From: Pseudomonas sp. B21-040
GTDB lineage: Bacteria > Pseudomonadota > Gammaproteobacteria > Pseudomonadales > Pseudomonadaceae
Direction of reading: 5' to 3'
DNA: 64,000 bases
Assembly: GCF_024748695.1 (NCBI RefSeq)
Contig: NZ_CP087176.1
Span: 613,501-677,500 of the forward strand
Of the stretch, positions 16,580-27,292 are shown piece by piece. A program made the translations under genes and the position numbers. Below the pieces are notes generated by a model. That model saw only the letters and a program-made list of their open reading frames with translations, was not told the DNA's origin and made no database searches. Each line of letters begins with the position of its first letter. Position 1 is the stretch's first letter.

Positions 16580-19500
16580 TTGCGAAACCCAAACGCGTCT
16601 CCCCAAGAAACGGCAGCGCCATTGACCGCCGCCGATCAACCCGGTGTTCACGCCGAATTCATTGCCGGGTCCATCCCGGCCTGGCTGGTGGATGCCTTGC
16701 CCGAACGGCGAGAGGCCATCAAACAGGCGCCGTTCAGGCTTTCCGACTGGTATCTGACGGCATCTGCGGCGCAGCGCCAGTCTATAAACAAAAGCTATGA
16801 GGCCAGCCTGGCGTCCCAGACCCTGCTGGATAAAACCATGGCGCGCCTGCAGGACATCGATGTTTTTGCAGCGCCCTTGCTGGTCAAGGCACTCAGGGAT
16901 CGATTCGCCGTGGACCTGGACGTCAACAAGACATTTGTGCAGCTTAAAAAGCCTCTGGCGTTGGGGGTTTTTGAAGTCGAGGTCAGTACCTTCGAAGTGT
17001 TGAAACTGCCGCTGCTGCAAGCCGCATTGCACAACTTCGAGGAGGACGAGTGCGCGATCGGCCACTTTCATTCCTCGTCGGGCTTCGTTGTTGAATCGGC
17101 GCCGGGTCAATTTAGCAAAGTGACCACGGCGTTGACCGTGGTGAAATTTTTGAAGCTGTGCCGAGAGCTGGACATCGGTGCGCAGTATCAGGTTTACCTC
17201 AAGGACTTTTTGCGACCGGCGAATCCGGTTGCGGTGGCCATGCTGCGTCACCGGTTTGTAGTCAGTCAAAAAGCTGCAATGCGCGCGGCGGCCGAGCAGG
17301 CCTTGTTGCAAAAAGACATCGAGCCGAACGACTACGCGATGATTCTGTCGGTGATCGGCGGGGAGATGAATCCCAAGGTCGATGGCAAGCCGGTCTGGTT
17401 TCGTGACCTGGGTCTGATGAAAAAAAGAATGACGGGCTGTGTGCTGTTTCTTATTGGCGAAAAGTATCGTTACTCCGACGAGATCATTCTTTATGTTCCC
17501 AATGATCCGCAGCACCCGTTCAAACGCTACAGGGGGCAGGCGATGGACGAGGAGCTCAAGCGCCAGTTCACCGCCAGGGAGGCTGCGAAACCCGCAGATG
17601 GCCGCCCGACGGCGTACCAACGCTTTTTCAGTCAGTTTGTGGCCTATGCCGATCGTCCCTATTATTTCAGCCAGTTCACCCGTGCCGCGGCGGACTCGCC
17701 TTCGGACCCGTTTGCCACATTGCGTTCCCCCGGGGCGAAAGTATTTGAAGCCCTCAACCCGTTTTCGGCGTTGATTACGCCCCAGGAACTGCCACCCGAA
17801 CAGCCGCCAAAACTGGAGCCGGTCGACGATCCGTACGTGAGCACCTCAAGCTTCAGCGACCATGGGCTTTGGGCGCCGAACCCCGACCTGTGGGCGCATC
17901 TGTTTGAGAAGAGCCTCGATAAGATCATCAAGGATGCCCGGGCCCATGCGGTGCCCACGGCGGATGTGGATGCGAAGGTTCGCGCGCAGAAAATCGCCGT
18001 GTTAATGAGTGTCGGGATGCTGGTGCTCAATGGTGTCTCGATGTTCGTGCCGGTGCTGGGTGAAATCATGATCGGTGTCATGGCCGGTCAGCTTTTGAGC
18101 GAGGCATTCGAAGGCGCGATCGAATGGAGCGAGGGGGATCGAAGGGCGGCCCTGTCGCACCTGGTCGATGTTGCGGAAAACCTGGCACTGATTGCCGTCA
18201 TGCATGGCGTGGGCAAGGGCGTCGCCGGGCTGAGGGCTGTCAAACCCGAACCGGTGATCGAGGCCTTGAAACCCGTCACGCTACCGACAGGCAAGCAGCG
18301 CCTGTGGAAACCGGATATCGAACCGTACAAAAGCGCGGTCCGGCTGCCGGCGGACTCACCGCCCAATGAGCTGGGGCTGCACCGTTTCAACGGTCAGGAC
18401 ATCCTGACGCTGGACAACAATGATTATGTCGTCAGACAAGACCCGGCCAGCGGGGAGCACCGTATCCAGCATCCGACCCGTCCAGAGGCTTATGCACCGA
18501 AACTGGAGCACAACGGTGCGGGTGCCTGGAGCCACGAGGGTGAAGAACCCTTGAGTTGGGACGGGCCGATCCTGATGCGCAGGTTGGGCTATCGCACCGA
18601 TGCGTTCACCGATGCCGAGCTGGAACAGGTACGAATTGCCAGCGGCATGGAACCCGACCAGTTGCGGCAGCTGCATGTTGACCAACAGCCCCCCGCGGCG
18701 CAGTTGACCGACACCCTGACCCGGTTTCGACTCAACCGGAACCTCGAAACCTTCAAGGCACAGATCAGCAGCCCGGACCCGCAGGTCTACGCCAGGGCTG
18801 ATGTGTCCATGCAGTTCAGGGTCATGCGCAGCCAGGAACTGTTGCCGGCCAATCCGGCGATCAATGTTCTGGACAGCAAGGCGAAGCTCATCTGGAAAGA
18901 TCCCGAAGCCGTCGGCAATCAGTCTTCCAGGGTGGCGTTCGTCATGAGTGAACAGGACGGCGCAAACGGCACGATGCTCAAGTCACTGCTGGACATTTAC
19001 CAGGCCCCCCCGTTCTCTCTCGACAATGTGCCGGGTACATCGGACATGACGCTGGAGCAACGCGCCAGCGAGTTGCGCAAGGAAATCGCTCGAACCGTAA
19101 CGATCAAACAGCGCTCGTTGTTCGAATCCTTGTACCGGGAACAGGACGGCGGTACCGACGGTGCCGTAGGCCGAATCAAGGTATTTTCCCCTTCGCTGCC
19201 CAGCGTGGTGGTGGAGCAAATTCTGGCAGGCGCGACACAATCGGAACGGTTGGCACTGGGTAAACCCGGGCCATTGCCCCAGCGCGTTTACGAGCAGGCC
19301 GAATGGGCCCGCCAGGAACGACGGCTGACCCACGCCTACGAAGGGCTCTATCTGGAGAACTCATCGGGTATCGACAGCGAACGCCTGGCCCTGCGCAGTC
19401 TTGAAACGTTGCCTGGCTGGCCGAAGGATGTGCGCCTGGAACTGCGCGAATACGGGCCGCAAGGCAAATTGCTGGAGGCGATCGGCCCGTCGCAGACCCC

Positions 19501-22500
19501 GGCGCGTGCGGTGCTGGTGGTGGATGAAAACTCGGGGTTCACCGGGGCATCGTCCTCCAGTCTCTATACATCCGTCCTGCAAGCGCTGTCGTCCGGGGAG
19601 CGCCAGGCGATGGGCTTCACACTCGAAGAGGCCGAGCGAATGAAGCAAACGGTGCAACAGCGGCCGCTGTCGCGAGGGGTGTTCCGGGCCGTACTGCAGC
19701 GGCATCGAGTGCTCAAGCCCAGCCTCGAGCCAGGCATGAAACTGCTCGGTGGTGTTGGCCCTTCACTGCCCGCGGGCCAACAGGTAGCGAATTTTTTCCG
19801 AACGCCGCGCGCACGGGTACTCAAGCTGTATCCCGACTTCAGCGAAGCCGAGGTTGAAGTGTTCCTGCGTTCATTGGGTGACGATGTACGCGGCGGATTG
19901 ACCCGCACCGAAGCCGAGTACACGACGCTCAAAAACGAGTTGAATTCCTGGGTGCAAGGCCGCGTCACCGCCGAAAGCAGCCAGGTTGTCGCGGGGCAAA
20001 TTCCGGGCGCGCGCGAACGTCAGATAGCCGACACCCTCAAGCGCTGCTGGCGCCGGCAGAGCGGCTCGGAGCTGAGCATAGATTCGCCCGTTGAGCTGCC
20101 AGTGCTCAGTGCACAGTTCAGTCATGTCCAGACATTGGCGCTGACGTGGTCGGGCGTACGCAATCTCAATGCCTTCCTCAAGTGTTTCACCGGGTTAAAA
20201 ACGCTCAGCCTGGAGGGGATGTCCCGGCTGAGTCAGGTGCCTGAGGCATTCGCCGATATGCAGACCCTGACTTGCCTGAGCCTGCGGGGCAGTCGTATCG
20301 GGTTTAACGCTCACAATGGCGCACTGCTCGAAAAGTTGAGTGCCCTTGAGGAACTCAACTTGCTGAATACTCCGTTGGGGATCACGCCGGACTTCAGCGC
20401 GATGACTCGACTGAAAAAAATCAACCTCAGCGGCACGGGCATAGACGAGTGGCCACTCGGCACCGACCGTCTTCCTGATCTGCAATTGCTGGACTTGCGC
20501 GATAACGCGCTGACCGAAGTGCCTCAGGCATTACTCTCTACGGAGGCCGATCAGCTCGAATCGAACGCCAGGGTCAATCGGGTCACGCTTCTGGAGGGTA
20601 ATCCGTTTACCCGTCAGGGCAGGCAGCGGCTGATGGATTACCGAGAGCGACTGCAAGCGATCAGGCCCGACCTGCTGGAAGGAAGTCTGCCGGGGGCGTT
20701 CAAGGGGCAGGACACGTTGAGCACCCGGGTTCGCTACCTCTACCCGGCCTTCGACGAGTTTGAAGTGGCCGAATTCCTGCAAACCCATGGGAGCGGGGTC
20801 GAAGTGGAGCTTGAACGCCTTGAGCGCGAGTATGAGTCGCTGAATCGGCAATTGTCGGCGTGGGCTTTTTCGGGAGGCGGCGCGCGTCAACGCTACGTTC
20901 GGGCGGGCCAGATTTCGGAGGGGGTATCGGAGCGGGGAGAGCGATACACCGCCGCTGACCGCATCCGCGAATGCTGGCGACGCCAAGCTCCGCAAAGAAA
21001 TGCCGTCGACGGCAGCCCGATCGGGTTTGAGCTCGATTTAAGTGGCCAGACACTCGACAGCGTGCCGGATCTGGAAGCCGACTTCAGCCATGTGGGTTCG
21101 CTCAAGCTCAGCGGCATGGGGCTGAGTGTTTCGCCAGAGGGATTTCTTGCGCATTTCAGGGGCGTGCGCTGGCTGGATATGTCGAACAACCAACTGACCG
21201 CCATACCGCCAGCGCTGGACGAAATGAACGGCCTGACGCGTCTGTTTCTGCAACGCAACCGCATTCGCCTGACGGCTGAAACGGCCGGGATACTGGCACG
21301 ACGCACGACGCTGCGGGCGATGAACCTGTCTCAGAACCCGCTGGGTATGACGCCGGACTTCTCTCAGATTGCAGATATGCGCTCGCTCCAATTGAACACC
21401 ATCGGCATTGATACCTGGCCACAAGGGCTGGATGCGCAACCTCTGCTGGACGTCATCGATTTGCGTAGTAACCAGATCACAACGTTTCCGGAATCCGTTA
21501 TCACGCCTTCCGCCGAACGTCTGGAGCATGTGGCCCGCCGCAACAATTTCACGATTATCAGCGGCAACCCGTTGTCCGAGGCCGCGCAACAACAGCTGAG
21601 CGCTTACTGGAGTCGCCTTGAGCAAGAGCGTCCGGATGTGTGGGGGCTCAGGCGGCCGGGTTTCTTCGAGTATCAAGCCCCGGCCATGCCTACTGAACGG
21701 GTCAGGCTCGGAATCGCCCAACGACAATCGGGCGTGCAGCGCTGGGTCACGGACCTGCCCCCTGACCAGGCTGTGTCCCGGCAATCACAGTGGCAGGCCC
21801 TGTCCGCGCAAGAGGGGGCCAATGGCTTTTTCCAGGTGCTCAACGACCTCGAAGCTGCCGGTGCCGGTCACGCCGACCTGCAACGTCGCGTCTGGGACGT
21901 CATCGACACCATCACCGAAGGCAGCCCCGAGTCCGAAGCCCTGCGAGGGGAGATGTTCGAGTGGGCAGGAAGACCGGCCTGTTGTGATCGTGCGGCATTG
22001 TCATTCAGTAATCTGGAGATCATGGCGCTGGTCTACCGGGCCCGCACGCTGGCACTGGACGCCGAGCAGGGCGCGGCCCTGCTGAAACTGTCCAGAGGCT
22101 TGTTCCGCCTGGACGAGGTCGAAAAAATCGCCCTGGCCGATATCAACAAACGAGTCGCTGCGATCAATGCCAGGAGGGATCTGTCGGCGGCGCAAAAAAC
22201 CGATCTGATCGACCGGCTGGAAGATGTCGAAATAAAACTGGCCTACCGGTTTGGTCTCAAGGACCGGCTCGATCTGCCAGGGCAACCTCGCCAAGTCAGG
22301 TTCATTGGCTTGGGTAACGTCACGCCAACAATGCTGAACAAGGCCTACGATAGCGTCGTCAAACTCAATGACTCTGCCGCGGAATTCCAGTCACTGGTGG
22401 CGAAAGATTTCTGGAAAGACTACGTGACCAACACCTACCGGCCGCAATTCGAAGCGCAGCGTGAACCCTATCAGGACCGCCTGGCCAGTCTGCGTGAAAG

Positions 22501-22633
22501 CCAGCAGAAGGGCCTGCTGTCCGAGGCGCAATACAAGACGCAGTCCGAAGACCTGGGTGCTCAACTGCAAATTGAAGAGGCTGCACTGATCGAGCAATTC
22601 ACTCGTGAGGCGTTGGCCAAACACCCGTACTGA
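16580..22633 (+). CDS. Giant LRR effector with NEL-type E3 ubiquitin ligase domain
   Basis: A 2017-residue protein. Residues about 20-450 match the dermonecrotic-toxin-like N-terminal region (DUF6543 type) common in Pseudomonas. A hydrophobic stretch lies at 471-512. There are two leucine-rich-repeat blocks at about 1171-1320 and 1483-1645, each preceded by a related helical module. The C-terminal ~310 residues resemble the NEL ligase domain of IpaH/SspH, with the catalytic C-x-D-R pattern as Cys1801-Cys-Asp1803-Arg1804. NEL enzymes form a ubiquitin thioester in the host cell, so this is a predicted host-directed effector. The best-placed start is TTG at 16580 after AAGGA. No signal peptide, secretion gene or chaperone gene is nearby, so the export route is unknown. 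Confidence 0.88.
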   Translation: MRNPNASPQETAAPLTAADQPGVHAEFIAGSIPAWLVDALPERREAIKQAPFRLSDWYLTASAAQRQSINKSYEASLASQTLLDKTMARLQDIDVFAAPLLVKALRDRFAVDLDVNKTFVQLKKPLALGVFEVEVSTFEVLKLPLLQAALHNFEEDECAIGHFHSSSGFVVESAPGQFSKVTTALTVVKFLKLCRELDIGAQYQVYLKDFLRPANPVAVAMLRHRFVVSQKAAMRAAAEQALLQKDIEPNDYAMILSVIGGEMNPKVDGKPVWFRDLGLMKKRMTGCVLFLIGEKYRYSDEIILYVPNDPQHPFKRYRGQAMDEELKRQFTAREAAKPADGRPTAYQRFFSQFVAYADRPYYFSQFTRAAADSPSDPFATLRSPGAKVFEALNPFSALITPQELPPEQPPKLEPVDDPYVSTSSFSDHGLWAPNPDLWAHLFEKSLDKIIKDARAHAVPTADVDAKVRAQKIAVLMSVGMLVLNGVSMFVPVLGEIMIGVMAGQLLSEAFEGAIEWSEGDRRAALSHLVDVAENLALIAVMHGVGKGVAGLRAVKPEPVIEALKPVTLPTGKQRLWKPDIEPYKSAVRLPADSPPNELGLHRFNGQDILTLDNNDYVVRQDPASGEHRIQHPTRPEAYAPKLEHNGAGAWSHEGEEPLSWDGPILMRRLGYRTDAFTDAELEQVRIASGMEPDQLRQLHVDQQPPAAQLTDTLTRFRLNRNLETFKAQISSPDPQVYARADVSMQFRVMRSQELLPANPAINVLDSKAKLIWKDPEAVGNQSSRVAFVMSEQDGANGTMLKSLLDIYQAPPFSLDNVPGTSDMTLEQRASELRKEIARTVTIKQRSLFESLYREQDGGTDGAVGRIKVFSPSLPSVVVEQILAGATQSERLALGKPGPLPQRVYEQAEWARQERRLTHAYEGLYLENSSGIDSERLALRSLETLPGWPKDVRLELREYGPQGKLLEAIGPSQTPARAVLVVDENSGFTGASSSSLYTSVLQALSSGERQAMGFTLEEAERMKQTVQQRPLSRGVFRAVLQRHRVLKPSLEPGMKLLGGVGPSLPAGQQVANFFRTPRARVLKLYPDFSEAEVEVFLRSLGDDVRGGLTRTEAEYTTLKNELNSWVQGRVTAESSQVVAGQIPGARERQIADTLKRCWRRQSGSELSIDSPVELPVLSAQFSHVQTLALTWSGVRNLNAFLKCFTGLKTLSLEGMSRLSQVPEAFADMQTLTCLSLRGSRIGFNAHNGALLEKLSALEELNLLNTPLGITPDFSAMTRLKKINLSGTGIDEWPLGTDRLPDLQLLDLRDNALTEVPQALLSTEADQLESNARVNRVTLLEGNPFTRQGRQRLMDYRERLQAIRPDLLEGSLPGAFKGQDTLSTRVRYLYPAFDEFEVAEFLQTHGSGVEVELERLEREYESLNRQLSAWAFSGGGARQRYVRAGQISEGVSERGERYTAADRIRECWRRQAPQRNAVDGSPIGFELDLSGQTLDSVPDLEADFSHVGSLKLSGMGLSVSPEGFLAHFRGVRWLDMSNNQLTAIPPALDEMNGLTRLFLQRNRIRLTAETAGILARRTTLRAMNLSQNPLGMTPDFSQIADMRSLQLNTIGIDTWPQGLDAQPLLDVIDLRSNQITTFPESVITPSAERLEHVARRNNFTIISGNPLSEAAQQQLSAYWSRLEQERPDVWGLRRPGFFEYQAPAMPTERVRLGIAQRQSGVQRWVTDLPPDQAVSRQSQWQALSAQEGANGFFQVLNDLEAAGAGHADLQRRVWDVIDTITEGSPESEALRGEMFEWAGRPACCDRAALSFSNLEIMALVYRARTLALDAEQGAALLKLSRGLFRLDEVEKIALADINKRVAAINARRDLSAAQKTDLIDRLEDVEIKLAYRFGLKDRLDLPGQPRQVRFIGLGNVTPTMLNKAYDSVVKLNDSAAEFQSLVAKDFWKDYVTNTYRPQFEAQREPYQDRLASLRESQQKGLLSEAQYKTQSEDLGAQLQIEEAALIEQFTREALAKHPY
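19800..21640 (+). repeat. Duplicated helical+LRR module inside the NEL effector gene
   Basis: Two tandem segments of about 920 nt, starting near 19806 and near 20727, encode the same order of elements. First comes V/Y-LYP-x-F-x-E-x-EV-x-FL, then a helix ending R-x-CWRRQ, then an LRR block with PLG(I/M)TPDFS and a closing LDLR-x-N segment. Identity is partial, so the duplication is old. Confidence 0.75.
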
Positions 22634-22664
22634 CGGACAGTAATGTCTGACAAACCATAAAAAG

Positions 22665-22701
22665 AAAGGCCTGGATCTGCGCGAGCATCCAGGCCTTTTT
22701 T
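22665..22701. terminator. Bidirectional intrinsic terminator
   Basis: AAAGGCCTGGAT and ATCCAGGCCTTT form a 12-bp stem with T-runs on both strands. It lies between the convergent NEL-effector and ureC genes and can serve both. Confidence 0.9.
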
Positions 22702-22716
22702 GTGCGGCTCAACTCA

Positions 22717-24417
22717 TCAGAACAGGAAATACCGCTGGGCCATCGGCAGCACATCGGCGGGTTCGCACCACAGCAAAACGCCGTCGGCCTTGACCTGATA
22801 CGTCTGCGGATCGACATCAATGTTCGGCAGATAGTCGTTGTGGATCAGGTCGGTTTTCTGCACCTCGCGACAGCCTTTGACCACGGCTATTTTCTTCTTC
22901 AGGCCCAAGGCTTCGGGCAACCCGGCGTCCGAAGCAGCCTGGCTGATGAAGGTCAGGCTGGTGGCGTGCAGCGAGCCGCCATAACTGGCGAACATTGGAC
23001 GGTAGTGCACCGGTTGCGGTGTCGGGATCGAGGCATTGGCATCGCCCATCAGGCTGGCCGCGATGGCGCCGCCCTTGAGGATCAGCGTCGGCTTGACCCC
23101 GAAAAACGCCGGGCGCCACAGCACCAGGTCGGCCCATTTACCCACTTCGACCGAGCCCACTTCATGGCTGATGCCATGGGTGATCGCCGGGTTGATGGTG
23201 TACTTGGCGATGTAGCGTTTGGCGCGGAAGTTGTCGTTGCCCTCGCCATCACCGGGCAACGGGCCACGTTGCTTTTTCATCTTGTCGGCGGTCTGCCAGG
23301 TGCGCGTGATGACTTCGCCAACGCGGCCCATGGCCTGGCTGTCGGAGCTGATCATCGAGAACGCACCGAGGTCGTGGAGGATGTCTTCGGCGGCAATCGT
23401 TTCGCGACGGATGCGGCTTTCGGCGAAGGCCACGTCTTCGGCAATGCTCGGGTCCAGGTGGTGGCAGACCATCAGCATGTCGAGGTGTTCGTCGATGGTG
23501 TTGCGGGTGAACGGCCGGGTCGGGTTGGTCGAACTCGGCAGCACGTTGGCAAAGCCGCAGGCCTTGATGATGTCCGGGGCATGTCCGCCACCCGCGCCTT
23601 CGGTGTGATAGGTGTGGATGGTGCGGCCCTTGAACGCGGCGAGGGTGGTCTCGACGAAGCCGGATTCGTTGAGCGTGTCGGTGTGGATCGCCACCTGGAC
23701 GTCGTATTGGTCGGCAACGCTCAGGCAGTTGTCGATGCTCGCCGGGGTCGTGCCCCAGTCTTCGTGCAGCTTGAGGCCGATGGCGCCGGCCTTGACCTGC
23801 TCGATCAAGGGCTCCGGCAGGCTGGCGTTGCCCTTGCCGGTGAGGCCGATGTTCATCGGGAACGCGTCGGCGGCCTGAAGCATGCGCGCCAGGTGCCACG
23901 GCCCGGAGGTGCAGGTTGTCGCGTTGGTGCCCGTTGCCGGGCCGGTGCCGCCGCCGATCATGGTGGTGACGCCGCTCATCAGGGCTTCTTCGATTTGCTG
24001 CGGGCAGATGAAGTGGATGTGCGTGTCGATGCCGCCAGCGGTGAGGATCATGCCTTCACCGGCGATGACTTCGGTGCCGGCGCCGATGGCGATGGTGACG
24101 TTGGGTTGCACGTCCGGGTTGCCGGCCTTGCCGATGCCCGCGACGCGGCCGTCCTTGAGGCCGACGTCGGCTTTGACGATGCCCCAGTGGTCGATGATTA
24201 GTGCGTTGGTGATCACGGTGTCGACGACGTCCGCGGCCAGCAGTTGGCTCTGGCCCTGACCGTCACGGATGACTTTGCCGCCACCGAACTTCACTTCTTC
24301 GCCGTAGGTGGTGAAGTCTATTTCGACCTCGATCCACAGTTCGGTATCGGCCAGGCGGACCTTGTCGCCAACGGTGGGGCCGAACATGTCGGCGTAGGCC
24401 TGTTTAGAAATTTTCAT
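22717..24417 (-). CDS. ureC: Urease catalytic subunit alpha
   Basis: 566 residues, the standard UreC length, with the start at 24417 giving [14 protein letters not shown]; upstream codons to 24459 are not conserved. UreC holds the di-nickel centre that hydrolyses urea to ammonia and carbamate. The ligands are visible: His133 and His135 in DTHIHF, the carbamylated lysine Lys216 in [10 protein letters not shown], further histidines in [10 protein letters not shown] and [12 protein letters not shown], and the flap signature [18 protein letters not shown] pair separates it from ureB. It is the last gene of the urt-ure transcription unit. Confidence 0.98.
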   Translation of the reverse strand: MKISKQAYADMFGPTVGDKVRLADTELWIEVEIDFTTYGEEVKFGGGKVIRDGQGQSQLLAADVVDTVITNALIIDHWGIVKADVGLKDGRVAGIGKAGNPDVQPNVTIAIGAGTEVIAGEGMILTAGGIDTHIHFICPQQIEEALMSGVTTMIGGGTGPATGTNATTCTSGPWHLARMLQAADAFPMNIGLTGKGNASLPEPLIEQVKAGAIGLKLHEDWGTTPASIDNCLSVADQYDVQVAIHTDTLNESGFVETTLAAFKGRTIHTYHTEGAGGGHAPDIIKACGFANVLPSSTNPTRPFTRNTIDEHLDMLMVCHHLDPSIAEDVAFAESRIRRETIAAEDILHDLGAFSMISSDSQAMGRVGEVITRTWQTADKMKKQRGPLPGDGEGNDNFRAKRYIAKYTINPAITHGISHEVGSVEVGKWADLVLWRPAFFGVKPTLILKGGAIAASLMGDANASIPTPQPVHYRPMFASYGGSLHATSLTFISQAASDAGLPEALGLKKKIAVVKGCREVQKTDLIHNDYLPNIDVDPQTYQVKADGVLLWCEPADVLPMAQRYFLF

Positions 24418-24467
24418 GGGCTTGCCTTGGGATTCAATTGTTTTTGAGACCGCTCGCATAGCTCGCT

Positions 24468-24565
24468 ATCGCAGCCTCGCTGCGCTCGACAGCTCCTACA
24501 GGTGTTCACGCAGCCTGTGCGCACGCGGTCCCTGTAGGAGCTGTCGAGCGAAGCGAGGCTGCGAT
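24468..24565. repeat. REP pair between ureB and ureC
   Basis: Arms 24468-24502 and 24531-24565 (core GCAGCCTCGCT...CGACAGCTCCTACAGG) are near-perfect inverse copies. The element lies inside the ure operon and may affect mRNA stability between ureB and ureC. Confidence 0.85.
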
Positions 24566-24586
24566 CTTTTGAAAGCACTGCAAATG

Positions 24587-24894
24587 TCAGTCGAGATCAC
24601 CCATGATCCGCCCGGCAAACCCGAACACCCGGCGATGCCCGGCCAGGTCGACCAGTTCGACGTCGCGACTCTGCCCCGGTTCGAAGCGCACGGCGGTGCC
24701 GGCCGGGATGTTCAGGCGCATGCCGCGACTGGCGGCGCGATCAAAGGTCAGGGCGTCGTTGGTTTCGAAAAAATGGTAATGCGAGCCGACCTGGATCGGC
24801 CGGTCACCGCTGTTAGCCACTTTCAAACTGACGGTGCGACGACCCGCGTTGAGTTCGATGTCGCCGGACTGGATCTGGTATTCACCGGGGATCA

Positions 24895-24895
<1 letters not shown>
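24587..24895 (-). CDS. ureB: Urease subunit beta
   Basis: 102 residues, with the family opening [18 protein letters not shown] and the conserved SHYHFFETN segment. It forms the (UreABC)3 structural core with UreA and UreC. The ATG at 24895 overlaps the stop of the preceding acetyltransferase gene (ATGA) and has AAGGAG upstream. A TTG three bases earlier is unlikely to be used. Confidence 0.97.
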
Positions 24896-25434
<539 letters not shown>

Positions 25435-25968
25435 TTACTCCTTGCTGGCGACAGGCGGCTCCGCGCCAGGGTTGAGGGTCAGTTGCATGAAGGTCAGGTC
25501 CAGCCAGCGACCGAACTTGGTGCCAACTTGCGGCATCTGCCCGGTGGTGATGAAACCGGCGCGTTCGTGCAGGCGAATGGACGCCGCGTTACCGCTTTCG
25601 ATGGCCGCGACCATCACGTGTTTGTCGCAGCCCTTGGCGCGCTCGATCAGTACGCTCATCAATTGCGGACCGAGGCCGTTACCGCGCTGGTCGCTGCGTA
25701 CATAAACCGAGTGCTCGACGGTGTGGCGGAAGCCGTCGAATGGCCGCCAGTCACCAAAGGAAGCGTAGCCGAGCACGTTGTTTTCAGCGTCGACGACCAC
25801 CAGGATCGGGTAATTCTGGACTTGCCGGGCGCTGAACCAGGTCTGACGGTTGCCCAGGTCGACGGCTTGTTCGTTCCAGATCGCCGTGGTGTTGAGCACG
25901 GCATCGTTGTAGATGTCGCGGATCGCCGGCAGGTCGGCGTGCACCGCATCGCGGATGTGGTAAGTCAT
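25435..25968 (-). CDS. Methionine sulfoximine/phosphinothricin-type acetyltransferase
   Basis: 177 residues matching the Pat/Bar-like GNAT group: N-terminal IRDAVHADLPAIRDIYNDAV, then SVYVRSDQRGNGLGPQLM (motif A with R-G-N-G-L-G), and a C-terminal GxxVGxKFGRWLDLTFMQ. P. aeruginosa PA4866, which lies between ureA and ureB as here, acetylates methionine sulfoximine and sulfone, toxic glutamine-synthetase inhibitors. Orthology is likely from sequence and position. GAGGAG precedes the start. Confidence 0.9.
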   Translation of the reverse strand: MTYHIRDAVHADLPAIRDIYNDAVLNTTAIWNEQAVDLGNRQTWFSARQVQNYPILVVVDAENNVLGYASFGDWRPFDGFRHTVEHSVYVRSDQRGNGLGPQLMSVLIERAKGCDKHVMVAAIESGNAASIRLHERAGFITTGQMPQVGTKFGRWLDLTFMQLTLNPGAEPPVASKE

Positions 25969-25977
25969 GGCGGCTCC

Positions 25978-26280
25978 TCAGGCGATGGGTTGGTGGACGG
26001 TGACCAGTTTGGTGCCGTCGGGGAACGTCGCTTCCACCTGGATTTCCGGAATCATTTCCGGGATGCCTTCCATGACTTGTTCGCGGCTGAGCAGCGTGGT
26101 GCCGAAGTGCATCAGCTCGGCCACGGTCTGGCCGTCACGGGCGCCTTCGAGCAGGGCCGCGGAGATGTAGGCCATGGCTTCCGGGTAATTGAGTTTCACG
26201 CCGCGCGCCAAACGCCGCTCGGCCACGAGGCCGGCGGTGAAGATCAGCAGCTTGTCTTTTTCGCGTGGGGTCAGGTCCAT
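25978..26280 (-). CDS. ureA: Urease subunit gamma
   Basis: 100 residues, full length, starting [23 protein letters not shown] and containing the conserved [20 protein letters not shown]. It is the smallest structural subunit of urease. It lies 9 nt upstream of the Pat-like gene and is separated from ureD by a REP pair. Confidence 0.98.
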   Translation of the reverse strand: MDLTPREKDKLLIFTAGLVAERRLARGVKLNYPEAMAYISAALLEGARDGQTVAELMHFGTTLLSREQVMEGIPEMIPEIQVEATFPDGTKLVTVHQPIA

Positions 26281-26318
26281 CGTTGGAATCCATATCGGCA
26301 GTTAAAAGGTCACTCAAC

Positions 26319-26410
26319 CTGTAGGAGCAAGGCTTGCCCGCGATTGATACGCTGCGGTGTATCAGATGCACCGCGTTATCGTTCATCGCGGGCAAGCCAT
26401 GCTCCTACAG
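26319..26410. repeat. REP pair between ureD and ureA
   Basis: CTGTAGGAGCAAGGCTTGCC (26319) and its inverse ending GCTCCTACAG (26410) flank a 35-nt centre with a smaller hairpin. The element is intra-operonic. Confidence 0.85.
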
Positions 26411-26422
26411 GGGGATTGTGTT

Positions 26423-27262
26423 TCAGGTGCTCCATATTCTCGGTGGGACCGCTTCCCGGCCAAGCAAGGCAGGCCGGAGCAGTCGCCATAATTCGATCAA
26501 CCAACCGCGCGCCAACAGCGCTTCACTGGCCAGGCACCGAGCCACCAACAGCCCTGGCAACTGGGTCAAATCCCCGCGCACGGCATTGGGCAGCGAGCGA
26601 CAGGTTTCCAGCAGCTCACTGTCGATCTCCCCCGTCACCAGCAACGTCGCAAACACCGGTTGCCCGTCCAGCCCGATCGGTGAATCCAGCAAGCCGTCAT
26701 TGCCGACAATGCGCTGGCGTTCGTGCCAGAGCAACTGACCGTCGCGACGGATGTCCAGCTGTGCCTGGAAATGCCCAAGGTCAAAACGCTCGCCGCTGGC
26801 CGGACGGCCCAGCGCCACCACGTCCCAGTAGAACAACCGGGCGTCGCCTTGCAGGTCAATCGAGGTGCTGAGTTCGGCCTGTGCATCGCTGAAGATAATC
26901 GTCTCTTGCGGCAACCATTCCAGTGTCGCGCCAGCGCCTACCTTCAAGTCGAGCGTCTGATAGGCGGGCCCCGCCGCGCGATACCACTTGGCCGCGCCGG
27001 GGCTGGTGATTTGCGCCCAGGCATCGGTGCCGACACTGGCCGAAATGTCCAGCCGATCACCGCCGGCAATCCCGCCCGGCGGATGAACGATAATGTGCTG
27101 GCACACCTCGGGACCTTCGGCATACAGGTGCTTTTGCACCCGCAGCGGGCCTTTGTGGCGGCGCTGGACCGGGCGCGTGCTGTCACCGAATCGGGCGTAA
27201 CCCAACTCCAGTTCGGCGTGCCAGCTCGGGGTAAACAGGGCAGTGGGAAGAGGTGAATTCAT
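26423..27262 (-). CDS. ureD: Urease accessory protein UreD
   Basis: 279 residues with the UreD/UreH hallmarks: [24 protein letters not shown], then [26 protein letters not shown] and a C-terminal [21 protein letters not shown]. UreD is the scaffold that binds apo-urease and recruits UreF-UreG for nickel insertion. It lies 30 nt downstream of urtE, linking urea import to urease maturation in one unit. Confidence 0.97.
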   Translation of the reverse strand: MNSPLPTALFTPSWHAELELGYARFGDSTRPVQRRHKGPLRVQKHLYAEGPEVCQHIIVHPPGGIAGGDRLDISASVGTDAWAQITSPGAAKWYRAAGPAYQTLDLKVGAGATLEWLPQETIIFSDAQAELSTSIDLQGDARLFYWDVVALGRPASGERFDLGHFQAQLDIRRDGQLLWHERQRIVGNDGLLDSPIGLDGQPVFATLLVTGEIDSELLETCRSLPNAVRGDLTQLPGLLVARCLASEALLARGWLIELWRLLRPALLGREAVPPRIWST

Positions 27263-27292
27263 GATTTCTAATTATCGTTAGGACGCTACAGA

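Noticed and set aside
22702..24201. Long plus-strand open frame opposite ureC (about 500 codons)
   Set aside because: It is the mirror of a highly conserved GC-rich gene; the ureC protein is unambiguous and the opposite frame has no recognisable domain.
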